Of a stretch of 64,000 nt of DNA, positions 12,523 to 25,129 are shown in pieces. Each line of letters begins with the position of its first letter. Positions within the stretch are counted from its first letter, which is position 1. The stretch lies in the NCBI GenBank assembly GCA_009733575.1, contig ML769411.1, positions 184,555 through 248,554 of the forward strand, in the 5' to 3' direction. This stretch comes from Gymnopus androsaceus JB14 (Eukaryota > Basidiomycota > Agaricomycetes > Agaricales > Omphalotaceae). Under the pieces are notes generated by a model. That model saw nothing but the letters and a program-made list of their open reading frames with translations, was not told where the DNA came from and did not search any database. Made by a program: the position numbers and the translations under genes.

Positions 12523-13467
12523 TATGCTTGAGACTTGTCCGAGTCCGAGTCAGTTCAGGTCAAAAGAATAAAATGCAATATCAACTACTAAGTACTTGAG
12601 ATCCCAGACATATCCCTGGTAGTATATTATTATCCGAGTCGGTCAATATACGTGCTTGTTATGGACTAGCCGGGATAGCCTACGTAAAAACTGGGCGAAG
12701 TTGCACGTCACGCATGTATGGGTGATTCATGTATTGAATTTGGAGCTCTTCGGTGTAGGTACCGTGCTTTGAGCGTGCTCAATCATGCCGTTCATGAAGT
12801 ACTGTGCCAGGCCTCGTAAATATCCTTTGTTTCGTCCTGTAAAGCGGATTTAGTGATTGAAGCAATCATTTGAAACAGGGAGGTTTTGGTTTAGTTTGAG
12901 CCATCTGTTTTTTGTATGAATTAATCAGTTCGACAAATAAGTTGATGAGGAAAGAGAAATTTCGTTGAGCCACCGCGTGCATTCAGCTAAACGCTGACAA
13001 CGTATTTAACTTGACGCACGAATACTCAAACGGCGCTGTTCAAGGGCTGGTAATCAAATCATACCAACAAAATGCCGACGACTTCAACTTGTATAACAAT
13101 TACGCGTAACAACTACACTACAACAGGACATAACAGAACTACTACATAAACTTGAGACATATGTAGAAGGGTATTCAGAGCAAGAAAGGTCACATAGATG
13201 ATCAAACGAAACGAAACTGCAGTCATGGTGTTTTGGAAACATGGAAAGGGGTACGACGATGCTCATAACAATTGATAGTTGGGGGAATGATGATGAATGA
13301 ATGATCTAGAAGTACAAGAGCATCGAAGATGTGGCTTTTGTAAAACCATTGTATGAAGAGTATGCAAACACGAGATATGATATACGATGGATAAAAATGA
13401 AAGGAAAGCAGCGAAGGGAGCAAGAGAATATCCAGTTGTCGAAGATTAAGAGCGAAAAAGAGTCACC
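12523..13467. other. Intergenic region downstream of the bZIP gene
   Basis: No coding ORF is supported. AT-rich sequence directly beside the pogo insertion, followed by what is probably the 3' UTR of the minus-strand bZIP gene. Confidence 0.6.
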
Positions 13468-14335
13468 TTAGTGCTCGTCGTCATCCTCGAACCTAAAATC
13501 CACTGAATGGCTCCTCAATACCTCCTGAAGGACTCTGCACCGTGTCCTCCACTTTTCCCTGTCTTTCTCCAACTCGTCTACCTTGGACTCAAGCATCATC
13601 TTGTGCTCGAGCTTCCTCCTCCTACTCTTCCGCGCTGCGATGGTGCTCAAACGACGCTTCCACTCGAGCTTCTCCAGGTCTGTGGCATCTGGACCAGGAG
13701 CTTGCATAGGTGGAAGATCTTCCTCCTGCTCGCAGTCCTCTGCATCTCCAAAAGCCGCGGATCGTGAACGCTTCTTGGAGGCGGAAGGAGTGACGTGTCG
13801 TCGATTTTGGGTGGGAGCATCGAGAGGAACAAGAGCGTCGGGAGTGATATTGCGACGAGTACCAGTCGCACCACTTGACGACACCTTGCGAGCTGGGGCA
13901 GGGGCGGAGGCGGGCTTGGTTACAGGAGCAGGAGCAGGAGCTTGGAAAGTGGGAAGACGTGGAGAAGGGTAAAGACTGTGCACGGTCTCAAGCGCTGGCG
14001 TGGCAGGAGACATGATCAAGAGCTTGCTGCTGCTAAGCAACTCTGCCGCTGGGGTGACAGGAGCTGGCTCCTTGGCGGGCTCAGCTATCATGTCGTAGAG
14101 GGCGGATGCAGCATCGTTGAATGAGAGGCTCGTTCATGTCGATGCCACCAGCAGACATCCAACCAAACTCGTCGTCGTACGAGTCCATGATAGGGGTACT
14201 GAGGTCGGGGATGAAAGGTGAGTCGTCCATGGGAGAGGTGCTGAAATCGTCGTAAGGAGTACTGAACGGAGAACAGAGGTACTCGTTGAAGGTCTGCGCC
14301 ATTGTGAAATTCTGGTGAGGCTGATAGGAAGACAT
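13468..14335 (-). CDS. GCN4/CPC1-like bZIP transcription factor
   Basis: The C-terminus holds a clear basic-leucine zipper: basic region KRRLSTIAARKSRRRKLEH, then a zipper with MMLESKVDELEKDREKW and ..CRVLQEVLRSH. This is the Gcn4/Cpc-1 type, known to activate amino-acid biosynthesis genes under starvation. The N-terminus (start at 14335, or the Met at about 14302) is acidic and aromatic (DDFSTSPMDDSPFIPDLS), as expected for an activation domain. The two halves are in different frames. A 64-nt intron with a GTGGCA donor and a CATGATAG acceptor (about 14085-14150) would join ..GWMSA to ..EPAKEPAPVTP. The invariant Asn of the basic region (N-x-x-A-A) is Ser here. A long ORF on the same strand ends 8 nt upstream of the start, which hints at leader-based translational control. 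Confidence 0.8.
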
Positions 14336-14343
14336 CGTGTGGA

Positions 14344-15235
14344 TCAGCAAGTGACGAATACGACGACACTGAAGAAGGGGTACCTAAGAGGGTATCGACG
14401 ACAGCCTGCATTGCCGTCCGCACCGTGGTCCTCCTCGACATGAGGAACCGCAGGCGGAGGCATCACGGTGATTTCGATCTGGTCGTTTTCTGTAGACATT
14501 GTAGGTGTATTATCGGATGGTTTATTGGCTAACATAGATATATAATTTCGGCTAAGCGACTCAAAGTCGGTTAGTTTCTCTTGTGACACTAGATGTGGAG
14601 TTGTACGAGGTGGCCGAGGCAGCGATTGGGGAATACCATAGTGTGCGGCTAGGGAGTAAACTGGCGATGAGACATCAGGAGAAGCAGGACCATTGCGTGT
14701 GGTCGTAGATGGGTTTAAATAAACAGCCGGGGTACTCAGAGTAGTCGGAACATTTTGGCTAGTAGCAGTATGATTACTGAGCTTCAATGAGGCGGAAATG
14801 GCGACGGAGTTGCTTTTACGGCTAATGCTGGTTTGAGAACGCACGGTAAACGGCGGCGGAGTGGAATGTCTGTGACCATGCGACAAATGAGTTAGTTTTG
14901 GTTCGCATTCACATATCGAGGGCGCAAATTCTGCGGATGATGATAACAGAACAGATGGAGAATGTTTCCATCGGTAAATCTTTTCAGACAAATCCATTAC
15001 GGGTCCGAATATTTGAGTCAAGTTCACCGCTACCGCTGGGGTCCGCAGAGAACAATGTATAGGGAAGGAATTGGGGAGGAGATGAATAGAAGATGAACTC
15101 ACAAATGCTCAGTGGACACCAAGTGTACTGAGAAGAGGGAAAGACGCCAGGAGCAACGTTGAGAGTTGCTGAGGTGTCTTGGAGATGGGGGGTGAAAGGA
15201 GAGATTCCAAGCCAACTTGACTGCGTTTGACTCAA
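14344..15235 (-). CDS. Unrecognised ORF directly upstream of the bZIP gene
   Basis: An ORF of 252 codons (15102-14344) can be extended in frame to a Met at 15235 through an intron with GTGAGT donor and CCCCAG acceptor (about 15031-15101). This joins ..YTWCPLSI to VAVNLTQIFGPVMDLSEK. The product would be about 280 residues, Ser/Thr/Pro-rich, with no domain I recognise. It stops only 8 nt before the bZIP ATG, too close for an independent transcript with its own 3' end. It may be a separate gene with an overlapping leader, part of the bZIP transcript (upstream ORFs), or an N-terminal extension joined by a splice I did not find. Confidence 0.4.
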
Positions 15236-18200
15236 TATAAGTGATTACTGATTAGCTCGGCCCGTGCCGGCCGATTATGAAATTGAACAAGCGCCGCATC
15301 CTCTACAGCTTACAGCTTTGCACAGGACGTCGACAGCTTTCGAATTTCACTGCAGAATTTATTGCCTATACTCTGCTCAAAGTTTACTTGAAGATCTGAA
15401 CTCAATCGTTTTTCCAGGATGGTGGCAAGATGGGTAAATCTGGTCGATGGAAGCTGGTCGGAAAGCTGGTCGGTCGCTGGTCGGAAAGGTGCTTATCTGT
15501 TAGATCCGACACTCCTCTTGAATCGGTCCTCAGCCATTAACCTCTTCGCTCTCTGTAATATCTTCTCGAACCAAGAGACTTCAAAGGACACAGCTTGGGT
15601 GGACACTCCCGTGGTAAGCGTGGGTCCCATTCAAATGTTCACTAATGTTCATACCCGCTTTCATGGGATTTCTTTTCACCTGCCATGCAGGTTTCCAGCA
15701 CCTTTTCTTTTCGAAGGACGTTCTATCGCCACTGCACTGGAATATCCGTCGAGGAGGCCGAGGGCTACGTCTATCGTATGAAAACTCTGCACCTATCAAC
15801 CGCCCAGACTGACATCGGCGCGCACGCGTGGTACTGCCTTGATTCAATGATTGCACGTCAACGAGCTCGGTTTTTTAGGAGGGGGCGGTGATTGGTGGTG
15901 TTGGTGGTCCTAACGGCCCAAGGTATCCAACATCAATGTCGATGTGTTGAAGCCCTCACAACGCACAGCTAAGTGGAGGAAGATTTATTTGCGACTGTGT
16001 CTTTACCTTGTCTTACCTCTTCTTTCACCCGTGCTGTCTGGATCTCCTCAGGCTCCCACTAACCTCTTTCTTCTCAGTCCTTATCGGCTGGATGCAGCTC
16101 CGACATTCGGTTGTACAAGGCTATATGGATTGTCTTTGGACAACGCTCGAAGGACTCTTTCCATCTCATCTCGTCTCATCAGATTATTTATCGGTTGGAA
16201 TGTAACTCCGATGCTCCCAACTATCCAGATTATTCGTTAAGACTCATTTCAACCCGTTGTGCTAAACCATATGCGTTGCAATTTATCTTGCCAGTTTAGT
16301 CCAGCTCATACTTGATTCACCCGGTCGCGTTATGATCCGAGTCTGCTGCGATCTACGTCAACTCATAATCATGGTTTCGAAAGGTGAAGAGCCACAAGAG
16401 CGACAACAATCATTTGTCCGACTTCAAACGGGCTATAGTCTATAGGATACGGTCTGAGGGACGAGCTTTCGTTCGTGCTTCATACTTTCAACCCAGGTAC
16501 ACCATGCAACTGCCGACCAGAGTTCCGTCCAATCCTTGTATGGCTCGGCAATTACAGGCACAGTGACATAGGCTTAGCACTAGTAGCGGAACCTTCAAAG
16601 GTTAAATCGAGGTCCAAATAATCTTATCTTCGCAATTGGTGGTGGCTTTCATATTCACCAGAATGCTTCAAGTTATATAGTGCACTAGCGGTTGCTTTCA
16701 ACTGTACTACTACCAGGTATTTTAATTAGTAGTTTCTGAATTCAATGAATAAATAACTTCCCTTTTGCGAGTCTTGAAGCTAGCCTAGAAAGCTATGATT
16801 AAGGAGAGATACTAAGCGGTGGCCCAGGAACTTATAACTTATCATTGACCATTAGTACTTGTGGATTCGACAGGTAGTTACTCGTGGACCAGAGCATCAG
16901 CGCGGACTGAACTTTGAACTTTGAGTGTTCGAGCGTTCTATGAGCTCGGACGAGATTTCAAGTAGTAGTACGATCAGAGCCAAGCCGTACAGATTTGTTG
17001 ATATTCGGAAGCGAGAAGAGCTTAAATGGATACAGTTTGTTGTAAGAGGAAGAAAAAAACATTTTCAAGTGCTTCAAGTGATGAAAGAGTCAACACCCTT
17101 AGGATTGGCGCCCACTTTTCGACGCCTTCTCCCATCTGCACTTCTGAATCTCGCGCGCTTCTCGATGAGATCCTTTGTTCACTGTCCGCAAAGGCTCAAA
17201 TAGTATCTCATTCTCTATGAACCGCCATTCGAGAAACGGACGTCCAACTAATTTCACCAGACTCAGTTAAATTATGGTTGCAAGTGCGACAGTCCAAAAT
17301 ATCGAGAAAACTGCGATAACCAGTAAGTTTTTGCCACGGGAATGGAAATGAGAAGAATGGGGAGAAACTTTGACTAGAAGACGGAAGAACTCCATGGGCT
17401 ATCACCTTTCAGTCTAGATAAGAATTGCGATGGGAAACGAGGAAGGCGTGTGGTAGGACAGCACGTGGATATCGCGCAGTTTTCAAGACATTGCTGGTAG
17501 CAGGTAAGTAAATGAATTCTGATAAAAATGAGATTCGCGGCTGATATGCATGTCAGGCAGAAAGGCGCGTTTGTGGTGTGGTTGTTTCAAAGGGAAAAGG
17601 GTCCTGGCCAAAGAAAAAAGATATTTTCTCTGCATTTCTACGCAAATGTTGAAGGATTTTCAGGCTTTGAAGGGCTGTTTTGAAAGGCAATCTTACGAGC
17701 AATCTAACGGGTACGCGGAGGCAATTGCTTTGAGCTCCTTTCGGCAATCCTCTTGCCTTTTTTGACCGGCCGAGGGAGCAAAAGAAGCTTTGGTGCCTGG
17801 TATGTAATACATAGTAATCGTTGACCACGCTGCAATTTGGCTTCTTGAACGTTCCCCGTAAGACTCTAAATGCAACTTGGTTGCTAACCGCTACGTCGAC
17901 TACTGTCTTTTGGCCTTTTCCCTTTTATATTCTGTCTTTTTCCCAACAAGTCTTGCTCTCGTCTTTGGCGAGATAATCTAGTCGGACGAGCTTAGCATAT
18001 AGGTAAGTCTCTGCCAACATTATCTCGCCGTTGAAGAAAGTCTGATTGAGACTTTTTTCTGTCCTCTCTCAGTCTGCGTTTCCTTTAGGACAGGACCATC
18101 CGACAGCTAGGAGGTTAGGTTGCCAGTGAATCCTTGTCAAGTTGAACCAAGGCTGTGGGCTAGACCTTCTAGACTTTGGTACGTGTAATTTCCGCTTCAT

Positions 18201-18524
18201 CTATCATTCATTGGCTTCATCTGTCCATATTACTACTCGAGCCTGTGATTCTGCGCGTCCTATTCCTCTGTTCGGTTATAACCTATATTGCAACTCATTT
18301 CGCCTCTTCAACAGACCCAGCCAGCCTTAACGCCATTATATACGCGTATATATGTCCTTAAGTGACGTTTCCTACCGGTGAGCACTCTTTAATGGCTAAA
18401 GACTTTTTACTGTAACTCTGTATACCTGGTAGATCATAGGACAGCGAAAAACATTCTAACTGGTTTTTTCCCGACTCAACTACTTTCCTTATAACGATTC
18501 ATTCCTTCAAGATAACGCTCTGAA
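15236..18524. other. Gene-poor 3.3-kb region; leader of the AhpC/TSA-like gene at its right end
   Basis: No ORF here has convincing composition, length or splice structure. At about 15442-15480 a CTGGTCGG-type motif recurs several times. Towards 17.9-18.5 kb the sequence becomes pyrimidine-rich, with a canonical GTAAGT donor near 18003 and a CTCTCAG acceptor near 18071. This looks like a 5' UTR intron of the plus-strand gene starting at 18525. Confidence 0.45.
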
Positions 18525-21500
18525 ATGGCGACCTCCATTTCGGCTCCACAGCAAACTCCGCTGTACAAGATTAAACGCAAACCTGCACCGACGTTACTCA
18601 GCCCCATCTCACCTGTAACGCCCTTACGCGCTCCGAATGTCGATGGAGTAGAATCTCCACCCGTTGATGTCACAAAAACGATATCAGTAAGTGGTTTAGT
18701 TTACGTTCTACCACCATGCCTAAAACGCTATCAGCCGTCAGACCCACCATCTCCATCTCCGAAATCAAATGTTACTCACTCTCGCGCTACCTCTACATCT
18801 TTGTTTACAAATCCTCGATATCCTCCTCCTGACATTAACGATCCATTCGCTCCGTTGAGCGTGCTGAGGGATCGAAATCGGAGATGTTCCATAAATCCTT
18901 CCTCCTCGGATTTCGCTGCTGGCAGTGACGTTATAGTAAGCCTGAGGGACATCGACACGAGAATGGCGAGCACGGACAATTTGTCCATCTCTGCGTCGAC
19001 CAAGTCTTCCTTCATACCGCTCAAAGCTGCCAAGACTCTGGGGGTATTTCCAAAGTGGAATGATGATGTTGCAGAGAAAAAGAGACCGGGTTATCCTCGA
19101 AAGAAATCGTCGATATATTCTTTCGAGTTGTATCCTGATCCTCCCTCGGGTATTCGTGTTTATGGTGATATGGAATCGGAAGAAGAGAATTTGGCGAACA
19201 TGGGTACACCCAAAAAAACCTCTACTCGGTCTTCATCCAAAACACCAAAGTCAAAGGTCTCGACGCCTACTAAACCCGGTTCTGGACCTCCCATTGGACA
19301 TTACACGCCTCATAGTCGACAGAGAGCACAGTCGTCGTTTTCAATCCTCTCTTCGCCTTCTCCACAAGGCAAACTGCACGTGTTGATCCCCGCTCCGGAG
19401 GTGTATCCTCCTCGTAGTCTCGTTAGGGATCGCAGCGAGAGCAGTGCTTGTTCAAGTGGAACTGGAGGCCATAGTCACAGCGGAAGCACGAGCGATTCTG
19501 CGAACAGCGCGCTGCTCACTCCCGGAAGTAGTATTCCTCCATCCCTTACTTCGGGCTCAGGTTCAGGGAGTTCCAGTGACTCTCCAATTGACATGTCTGA
19601 ATCGTATGCCTTGACTATGGCACTCTTATCTTCTGCCCAAACACATCCATACGCCCAGTCTGAAGCCCATGGCCATTCTCGATCTCATTCTGCCTCTCGG
19701 GACTCTTCGCCTTCCCGATCTGCCTACGTAGGACACGCGAAAACGAACTCGCCGGGACATACGCCAAGGGCAGAAAGAACGAGAGAAAAGGGTAGTAGAG
19801 ACCTAGAAAGGACAACGCCTCCTATCAGCGGTATGAGTAAACTGGCGCGGTTCTTCACGGGTGGAAAGGGTCTTTCTCGGAAGAGCAGCGTGGGGAGTTT
19901 GATGGTTCTCGATGGCTCCCCTTCCAAGATCGAGAAGACGAAGGGCTCATCGCCTTCTTCCAAGGTTAACCGAGGAAGAGCTAGAACAAGAAAACTATCG
20001 ACTGCGTCGATTAATATCTCTGGGCCTGTTTCTGCTCCGGTTTCAATACCCATGGGACAAGACCTTCGACAAGTGGATGGGCTTCCGAGACCGACAAACA
20101 GGCCAAGGAGTCATACAACGTCGGGAATACCTCCTACAATGTCGACGTTACCCGCCTCGAATAGGCCAAGTCCGTATACTTCTGGAACATCGAAGCCTCC
20201 TTCAGCCTCGGTTAGTTCCATCGGACTGGGTGACTGCCATACATGCGAACGAGTTTGGGATCATCAGTGACCAAGAGGTGGAGAACGAAATTGGGAAAGA
20301 TGTGGATATTTCGCGGTTGAAGCCTTGGGCCGCATCGATTCCGAGGAAGAGAAGCTCGCTTTCGTTGAGCACCCTGCCAACACCCGCGATTCAAGAGAAG
20401 CGTGAATGGGATAGTGGAGCAGCAGCAGTAGTATTGAGGATACATCGCGAGACTACTGGTTCAGGCTCATCTTTGTCGCTTCCAAAGGGTACGGAAGCTG
20501 AAGAGGATGGTAGTTTGGCCACATGTGGGACGAGAAAGAGCAAGGGTAGCGGGGAGAGTGCAGTGAGTGCAGGAAGTATGGGTAGTTCATATATCCATGT
20601 TATGGGCTCTACTAGTGATGGAACCGACGCGAAGAGCGAAGCAGGACAGACGAGAGAAGGAGACTACGTTTGGCCAAGGTCGGCCCCGATACCTTCACGC
20701 AGTAAACAGACTCCTGGACCTCCAAAGTCGAATGGAACACATGGTATTGCTGGGATCAGGTTCCCTGGATTCCGCAGAAGTCCAACTGGGTCTCAAGCGT
20801 TTACGGGATATTACTTCGTCCAGCAGTCTTTCTGGGAGTGTGAGGGGTTGAAAATCTCGGGTCCGATGCTGCAAACTCCTGTGCCGCAGACTCCGGGATT
20901 TTCTCCAATCTCTCCGACTCCGCCAGCCCCGCCATCCATCCAAGGGCATGGACGAGCAATGTCAGATTCTGATATCAGCGTGCTCGATCGGTCTGTACGC
21001 AGCGCATCGCCGCTAGATATGGACATTCCCGAAGACGACGAAGACGAGGCTGTATCCAGTACTCGACTACCAACTTCTTTCGAGCTCGAAACACTCCTTG
21101 CACTTCCTCTCCTAGACGAGAATGGCCAAAAATTAGCGTTTGGTGACGTTCTCGATGCTTCAGGCAGTGGAGAGAGCGGCAAGAACATCATCGTCCTCTT
21201 CATTCGGCACTTCTGGTGTCCTTTGGACCAGGACTACGTGCAAGAGGTTCGCGATTTGCTGGGCAAACTGTCGGACATTGGGGCTGGGTGGCAACTGGCT
21301 ACGGAGGAAGGTGAAGTTCAAATTGGGGACGGGGAAGGTAAAAAGGACATCCCGGAGGTGATCATCGTATCGAATGGGTCACCGGCACTGATCGCGAAGT
21401 ATAAGGAAATCTTCGGCCTTGGGGGAGAGAGAGCATCAGAGCTAAGGGTGAAGATGTTTAGCGATCCGACGTGTCGAATCTATACAGTTCTTGGAATGGG

Positions 21501-23292
21501 GAACATGGGTGAGGCGTGTGTTAATGTCTCCTCCTAGGCCCAGTACACCGACTACTCCTTCGATGCGGGAGAGTTCCTCATCTCCTAACCCTCCTGACAG
21601 TCCTATGTCTAGTAGGAGTCGAAGCGGTAGCCACTACGATGCTGGAATCCCGCTTGTCAGGATCGATCATCGAACTCCGCCCAGGAAAGACACCAAGGGC
21701 CACAGGAAATCACGGTCCCTGGCCCCAAGCTCAGCTTTGTTCCCTCCTTCTGGGATGCTCCGATCTCGTTCTCGCTCACCTTCGCCTTCCCTTTTGTCTC
21801 CCGACACCCTTGAAGCACCTCTAGAACAGCCCACTCTCACAGACTCCATCAACAAGTAGCACTCAAGGTCATTCCCGAAGCTCATATGTTAAACACGCTT
21901 CGGTCATTGGCGGGCTTGCCTCAGTCGTTTTGCGCGCCGTCAAGGTGGGCATGCCGGTATGGGAGAAGGGCGGAGCCATCAGACAGCTCGGTGGCGAGGT
22001 CATATTTAGAGTTATGCAAGACCGAGGACCGGATGATCCAACGTGAGTTCCTACTAAAATCGAGAGGTACAATATGCTAATACGTTTCACCTAGCCGGGG
22101 GTGCAATTTGAAAGTTTCGTGCACGTACGCTCATCGAATGCAAAACACCCAGGATCATATTCCCTTTGGAGAAGTCCTCAAAATTGCTCTCACTGCTTCT
22201 CCGTCGAATGAATTTGTGTCCTTTCGTACCTCCGCTGCTGCTATTGGTATGCCTCCTTCAAGCAGTGCGGGGTATTCTTCGATGAGCAACCTTCATCCTG
22301 CATATGAACGCTCTCTTTCCGCACCTATACAAAGCTTGGGCGGTGTTCAGCAGGTGCATCCTCAGCACCATGCTCCCCAGTTAGACCTTCACATGCATAG
22401 GGCCCAGACTGATGTTTTTATCGAGCGTTCTAATGCGGCGGTCTGGCGGGCTCCGACCGACGAAGAGAGCCAAGACGAGGTACCCGAGTATTCTGAGCGT
22501 ATCATGTCCGACTCGGAACTGGAGACGTCGATGGATGGGATGCTGGACTCTTGGGGAAATCAGCTGCACATTCTTCGAACTAGGGCCTCGGAGAACGTAA
22601 CTGGTAGTACATCGGAATCGATCAGAGCGATTCGAGGCAGGGATTCTGTTCGGTCTAGCACAGGGTCCGCCGCTGCGAGTTCAATCAGGGCGATGCGAGC
22701 TGTACGGGTTCCGAGAGGCCCCAGAATGCGTATGCAGAGTGCTAGCGCAGAGAGCTTGACCTGTAGCCGAAGCCGCGAGACCATCCGAAGCATCGGTTCG
22801 GGGATGGATGGGATTGAGAGTGTGTTGGAGTTTGGTGAATCTATCAGTTCGCCGGATTTGAGTCTTTTGGCACAGCTAGGGAAAGAAGCGACGAGTAGCT
22901 GGCGCGGTCGGTATGCGACGGACTCGACGTCAACATTGAACTTGAGTGTCTATTATGATGCTCCTGAAGGTGTATTGGAAGCGGTTGATGCTGGAGAAGA
23001 TACCGAGGAGGAGGAAGAAGGGGAATTGGGTGTCACAGTCGATGTCGTCCCTGTACAGAGCCGTCCTGCTTCAAGAGTAACGCAGTCTCCAGAGATGCAG
23101 GATCAAACCTTTGACAGCATTCAAAGCGAGTACTCGACAGCGAGTGCTGATCGAACAGAACATCTCACCTCGATTTGTTCTGAGACTTCGGATGGATTCG
23201 AAGATGATGCTGAAAAGTTGAGGGAAATTTTGGTGATGCGCGCAAGCAGCAGTATTCGCGGAAGGGTATTTGAACTAGATATGTATTTGTGA
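18525..23292 (+). CDS. Large Ser-rich protein with AhpC/TSA-type thioredoxin-fold domain
   Basis: Start ATG at 18525 (MATSISAPQQTPLYKIKRK). The first exon (to about 20210) is a long Ser/Pro-rich disordered region. An intron of about 60 nt leads into ENEIGKDVDISRLKPWAAS. After another disordered stretch comes the folded part: LPTSFELETLLALPLLDENG, then NIIVLFIRHFWCPLDQDY, and IPEVIIVSNGSPALIAKY. It resumes near 21880 with SSYVKHASVIGG and VGMPVWEKGGAIRQLGGEV, then ..CTYAHRMQNTQDHIPFGEVL. This is the AhpC-TSA_2 (PRX-like) pattern of fungal proteins. Between 21540 and 21860 a Ser/Pro-rich insert splits the domain, and its splice boundaries are not resolved. An acidic Ser-rich tail runs to the stop at 23292. 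The usual second Cys of the motif is Asp. Function is probably redox-like but unproven. Confidence 0.7.
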
Positions 23293-23538
23293 GTGGGTTG
23301 TCTTGTAACGGTGAGCACGTTAAGTATGTATTGCTGTTTGTAATCTTGGTGTTTTTGACTGGTTTGTCTCTACCATACGATACACGTCCCTCCATCCATT
23401 TTTGTATGTATACGCCCGCTGTACGCTCCTTATGTATCACTTTACGACCGTTTTGTTTTGTTTTTCGTACTACAGCAGCATAGAACAAGCGAACAGTGAT
23501 TTGAAGATAAGATAAGATTGTGGGTTCAAATTTGCGCC

Positions 23539-23680
23539 CTTCTTCCAACATCGATGTTTAACTCAGCGTCTTACCTTGGAACTGCTCTTCCAGAATCTGG
23601 AAGTAGCGTCTTCTTCCAACATCGATGTTCAACTTAGTGTCTTACCTTGAAACTGCTCTTCCAGAACCTGGCAGTAACGC
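23539..23680. repeat. 71-bp tandem duplication at the start of the HNH pseudogene
   Basis: Two adjacent units, 23539-23609 and 23610-23680, both start CTTCTTCCAACATCGATGTT and differ at a few positions. The second unit contains the only Met that could start the following reading frame. Confidence 0.85.
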
Positions 23681-24998
23681 CACACAAGGACTAACTGATG
23701 ATCAAAAAAAGTGCTATAAGCTCATCCGGTCAGCCGAGTTGGAAGCCCTCAAAAGGTACTCAGCCAGCGAGGGGCCAGCGCAGCAAAAGGCGAAAGAAGA
23801 TGTCGTTTGTGCAAGAGTTGCTGGAGGCCTTGTAATTCATTTGCACGCTAAGCGTACTATTCTGGGCTCTCAGCCTGTTTGTCAACTCACGAAAGAAATC
23901 GCCACCGGGTCGAAGTCTGAAGTTGTATATGGTATTGGAAAAAAGTACCGGGATCACTTCATCTATGCTTGTTCGTGGTCGTCAATGCTTCTTCGCATCT
24001 CCTAACCCCTTTTTCAGTCAGGTCGGAAAACAAAGCTACCCGCACCTACCATCCAATCATCCCTCTCGTCCTTCATTTGATACTCTAGAAACCATGATGG
24101 CAGATGATATGAACCAATCAGGAGATGACTACCGACCAGCCAGGAAAAAGGTCGGCTTATAAAAAGCCTTGTCCTCCCCAGACTCAATGGTATTCAGACA
24201 CTTGCCCGGGATGGGTACCGGTGTATGGTCACTGGTATCTTTAATGAGCATTCAGTCTTCAATAACACTGAGCTTCAGTCTCTTGTCGATGCCCACACCG
24301 CCATCGCTGAAATCCAAACTTGTCATATTCTGAACCAGTCGACGTCCCAGAAGCTGGGTGAAGAGACTGACCACTCTGCTCGCGTGCGTGTTAATATGTC
24401 TAGTAGTACTTGGAATTGTCACTAATCTTTTCTTTTCTAGATATCCCATGCTGGCAGTGTCTTCGCTATTCTCAAACTATTCGGCCTTGAGGATCTCGTC
24501 GAGAAACTGATGAAAAAGAATGGTGTCCATGGGCTAGACAACTTGTTATCTCTCTGCGAATCGCTTCATACTTGTTTTGATAAACAGAAGCTCTGGTTCG
24601 ACCAAACAGACAAGGTGCTCAAAACCTGGTTTTAACACATTATCTGCCATGTTGATTGATGTATTCTTAGCCGAACACCTACAAGGTCGAATTGGCCTAT
24701 CCACATCATCGCAAACGGGTTCAGTTCCTTCAATCGGGAAGTGGTGTTTATGGTGTTTACGGTTAATGAGACGCTCACGAAACCCAAATATCATAATGTG
24801 TAGCTTGGACCTGCCTGACCCGCGATTGCTTGCTCTCCACGCAGTTTGTGCGCGTGTTGCACACATGTCTGGGTGCGGCTGAATATATTCGATCAATTGA
24901 AGAGGGATGTCGAGGAAACAAAGGTCCTGAGTAAGGACAATTTGCACTTGCTTGATGGGATGCTCTCACCTTTTGCTGCTGTATCCGTTCACTAATTT
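23610..24998 (+). pseudogene. HNH_2-type nuclease, frame-broken
   Basis: The readable pieces match the HNH_2-type nuclease domain found in many Agaricomycete proteins: ..LARDGYRCMVTGIFN, then IAEIQTCHILNQSTSQK (His of the HNH core), then HGLDNLLSLCESLHTCFDKQ and KLWFDQTDK. A short intron with GTGCTC donor and TTCTTAG acceptor (about 24613-24670) continues into PNTYKVELAYPHHRKRVQF. After that the frame is lost repeatedly: LPDPRLLALHAVCARVAHMSG and RDVEETKVLSKDNLHLLDG lie in different frames. A shift also precedes the HNH core, near 24150. Such proteins have unknown cellular roles. It is convergent with the permease gene at 25130. Confidence 0.7.
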
Positions 24999-25129
24999 AA
25001 AATACACTGACTCGGCTAACTGCTGAACGTTGAACGCCTTATTCTTCCTTTTACCATATAACTGCGTATAAAAATCCATAAAGTCTGAACAGTATCGTGT
25101 ATTCATCAAAATCATAGATCGTGGCGTAG

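Noticed and set aside
15419..15781. 120-codon plus-strand ORF as a gene
   Set aside because: The N-terminal part comes from a short repeated motif, there is no recognisable domain, and other frames are similarly open.
19912..20270. Overlapping second gene in the AhpC/TSA-like locus
   Set aside because: The overlap is a shadow of the Ser/Arg-rich first exon; the frame becomes real only after the intron near 20211-20277.
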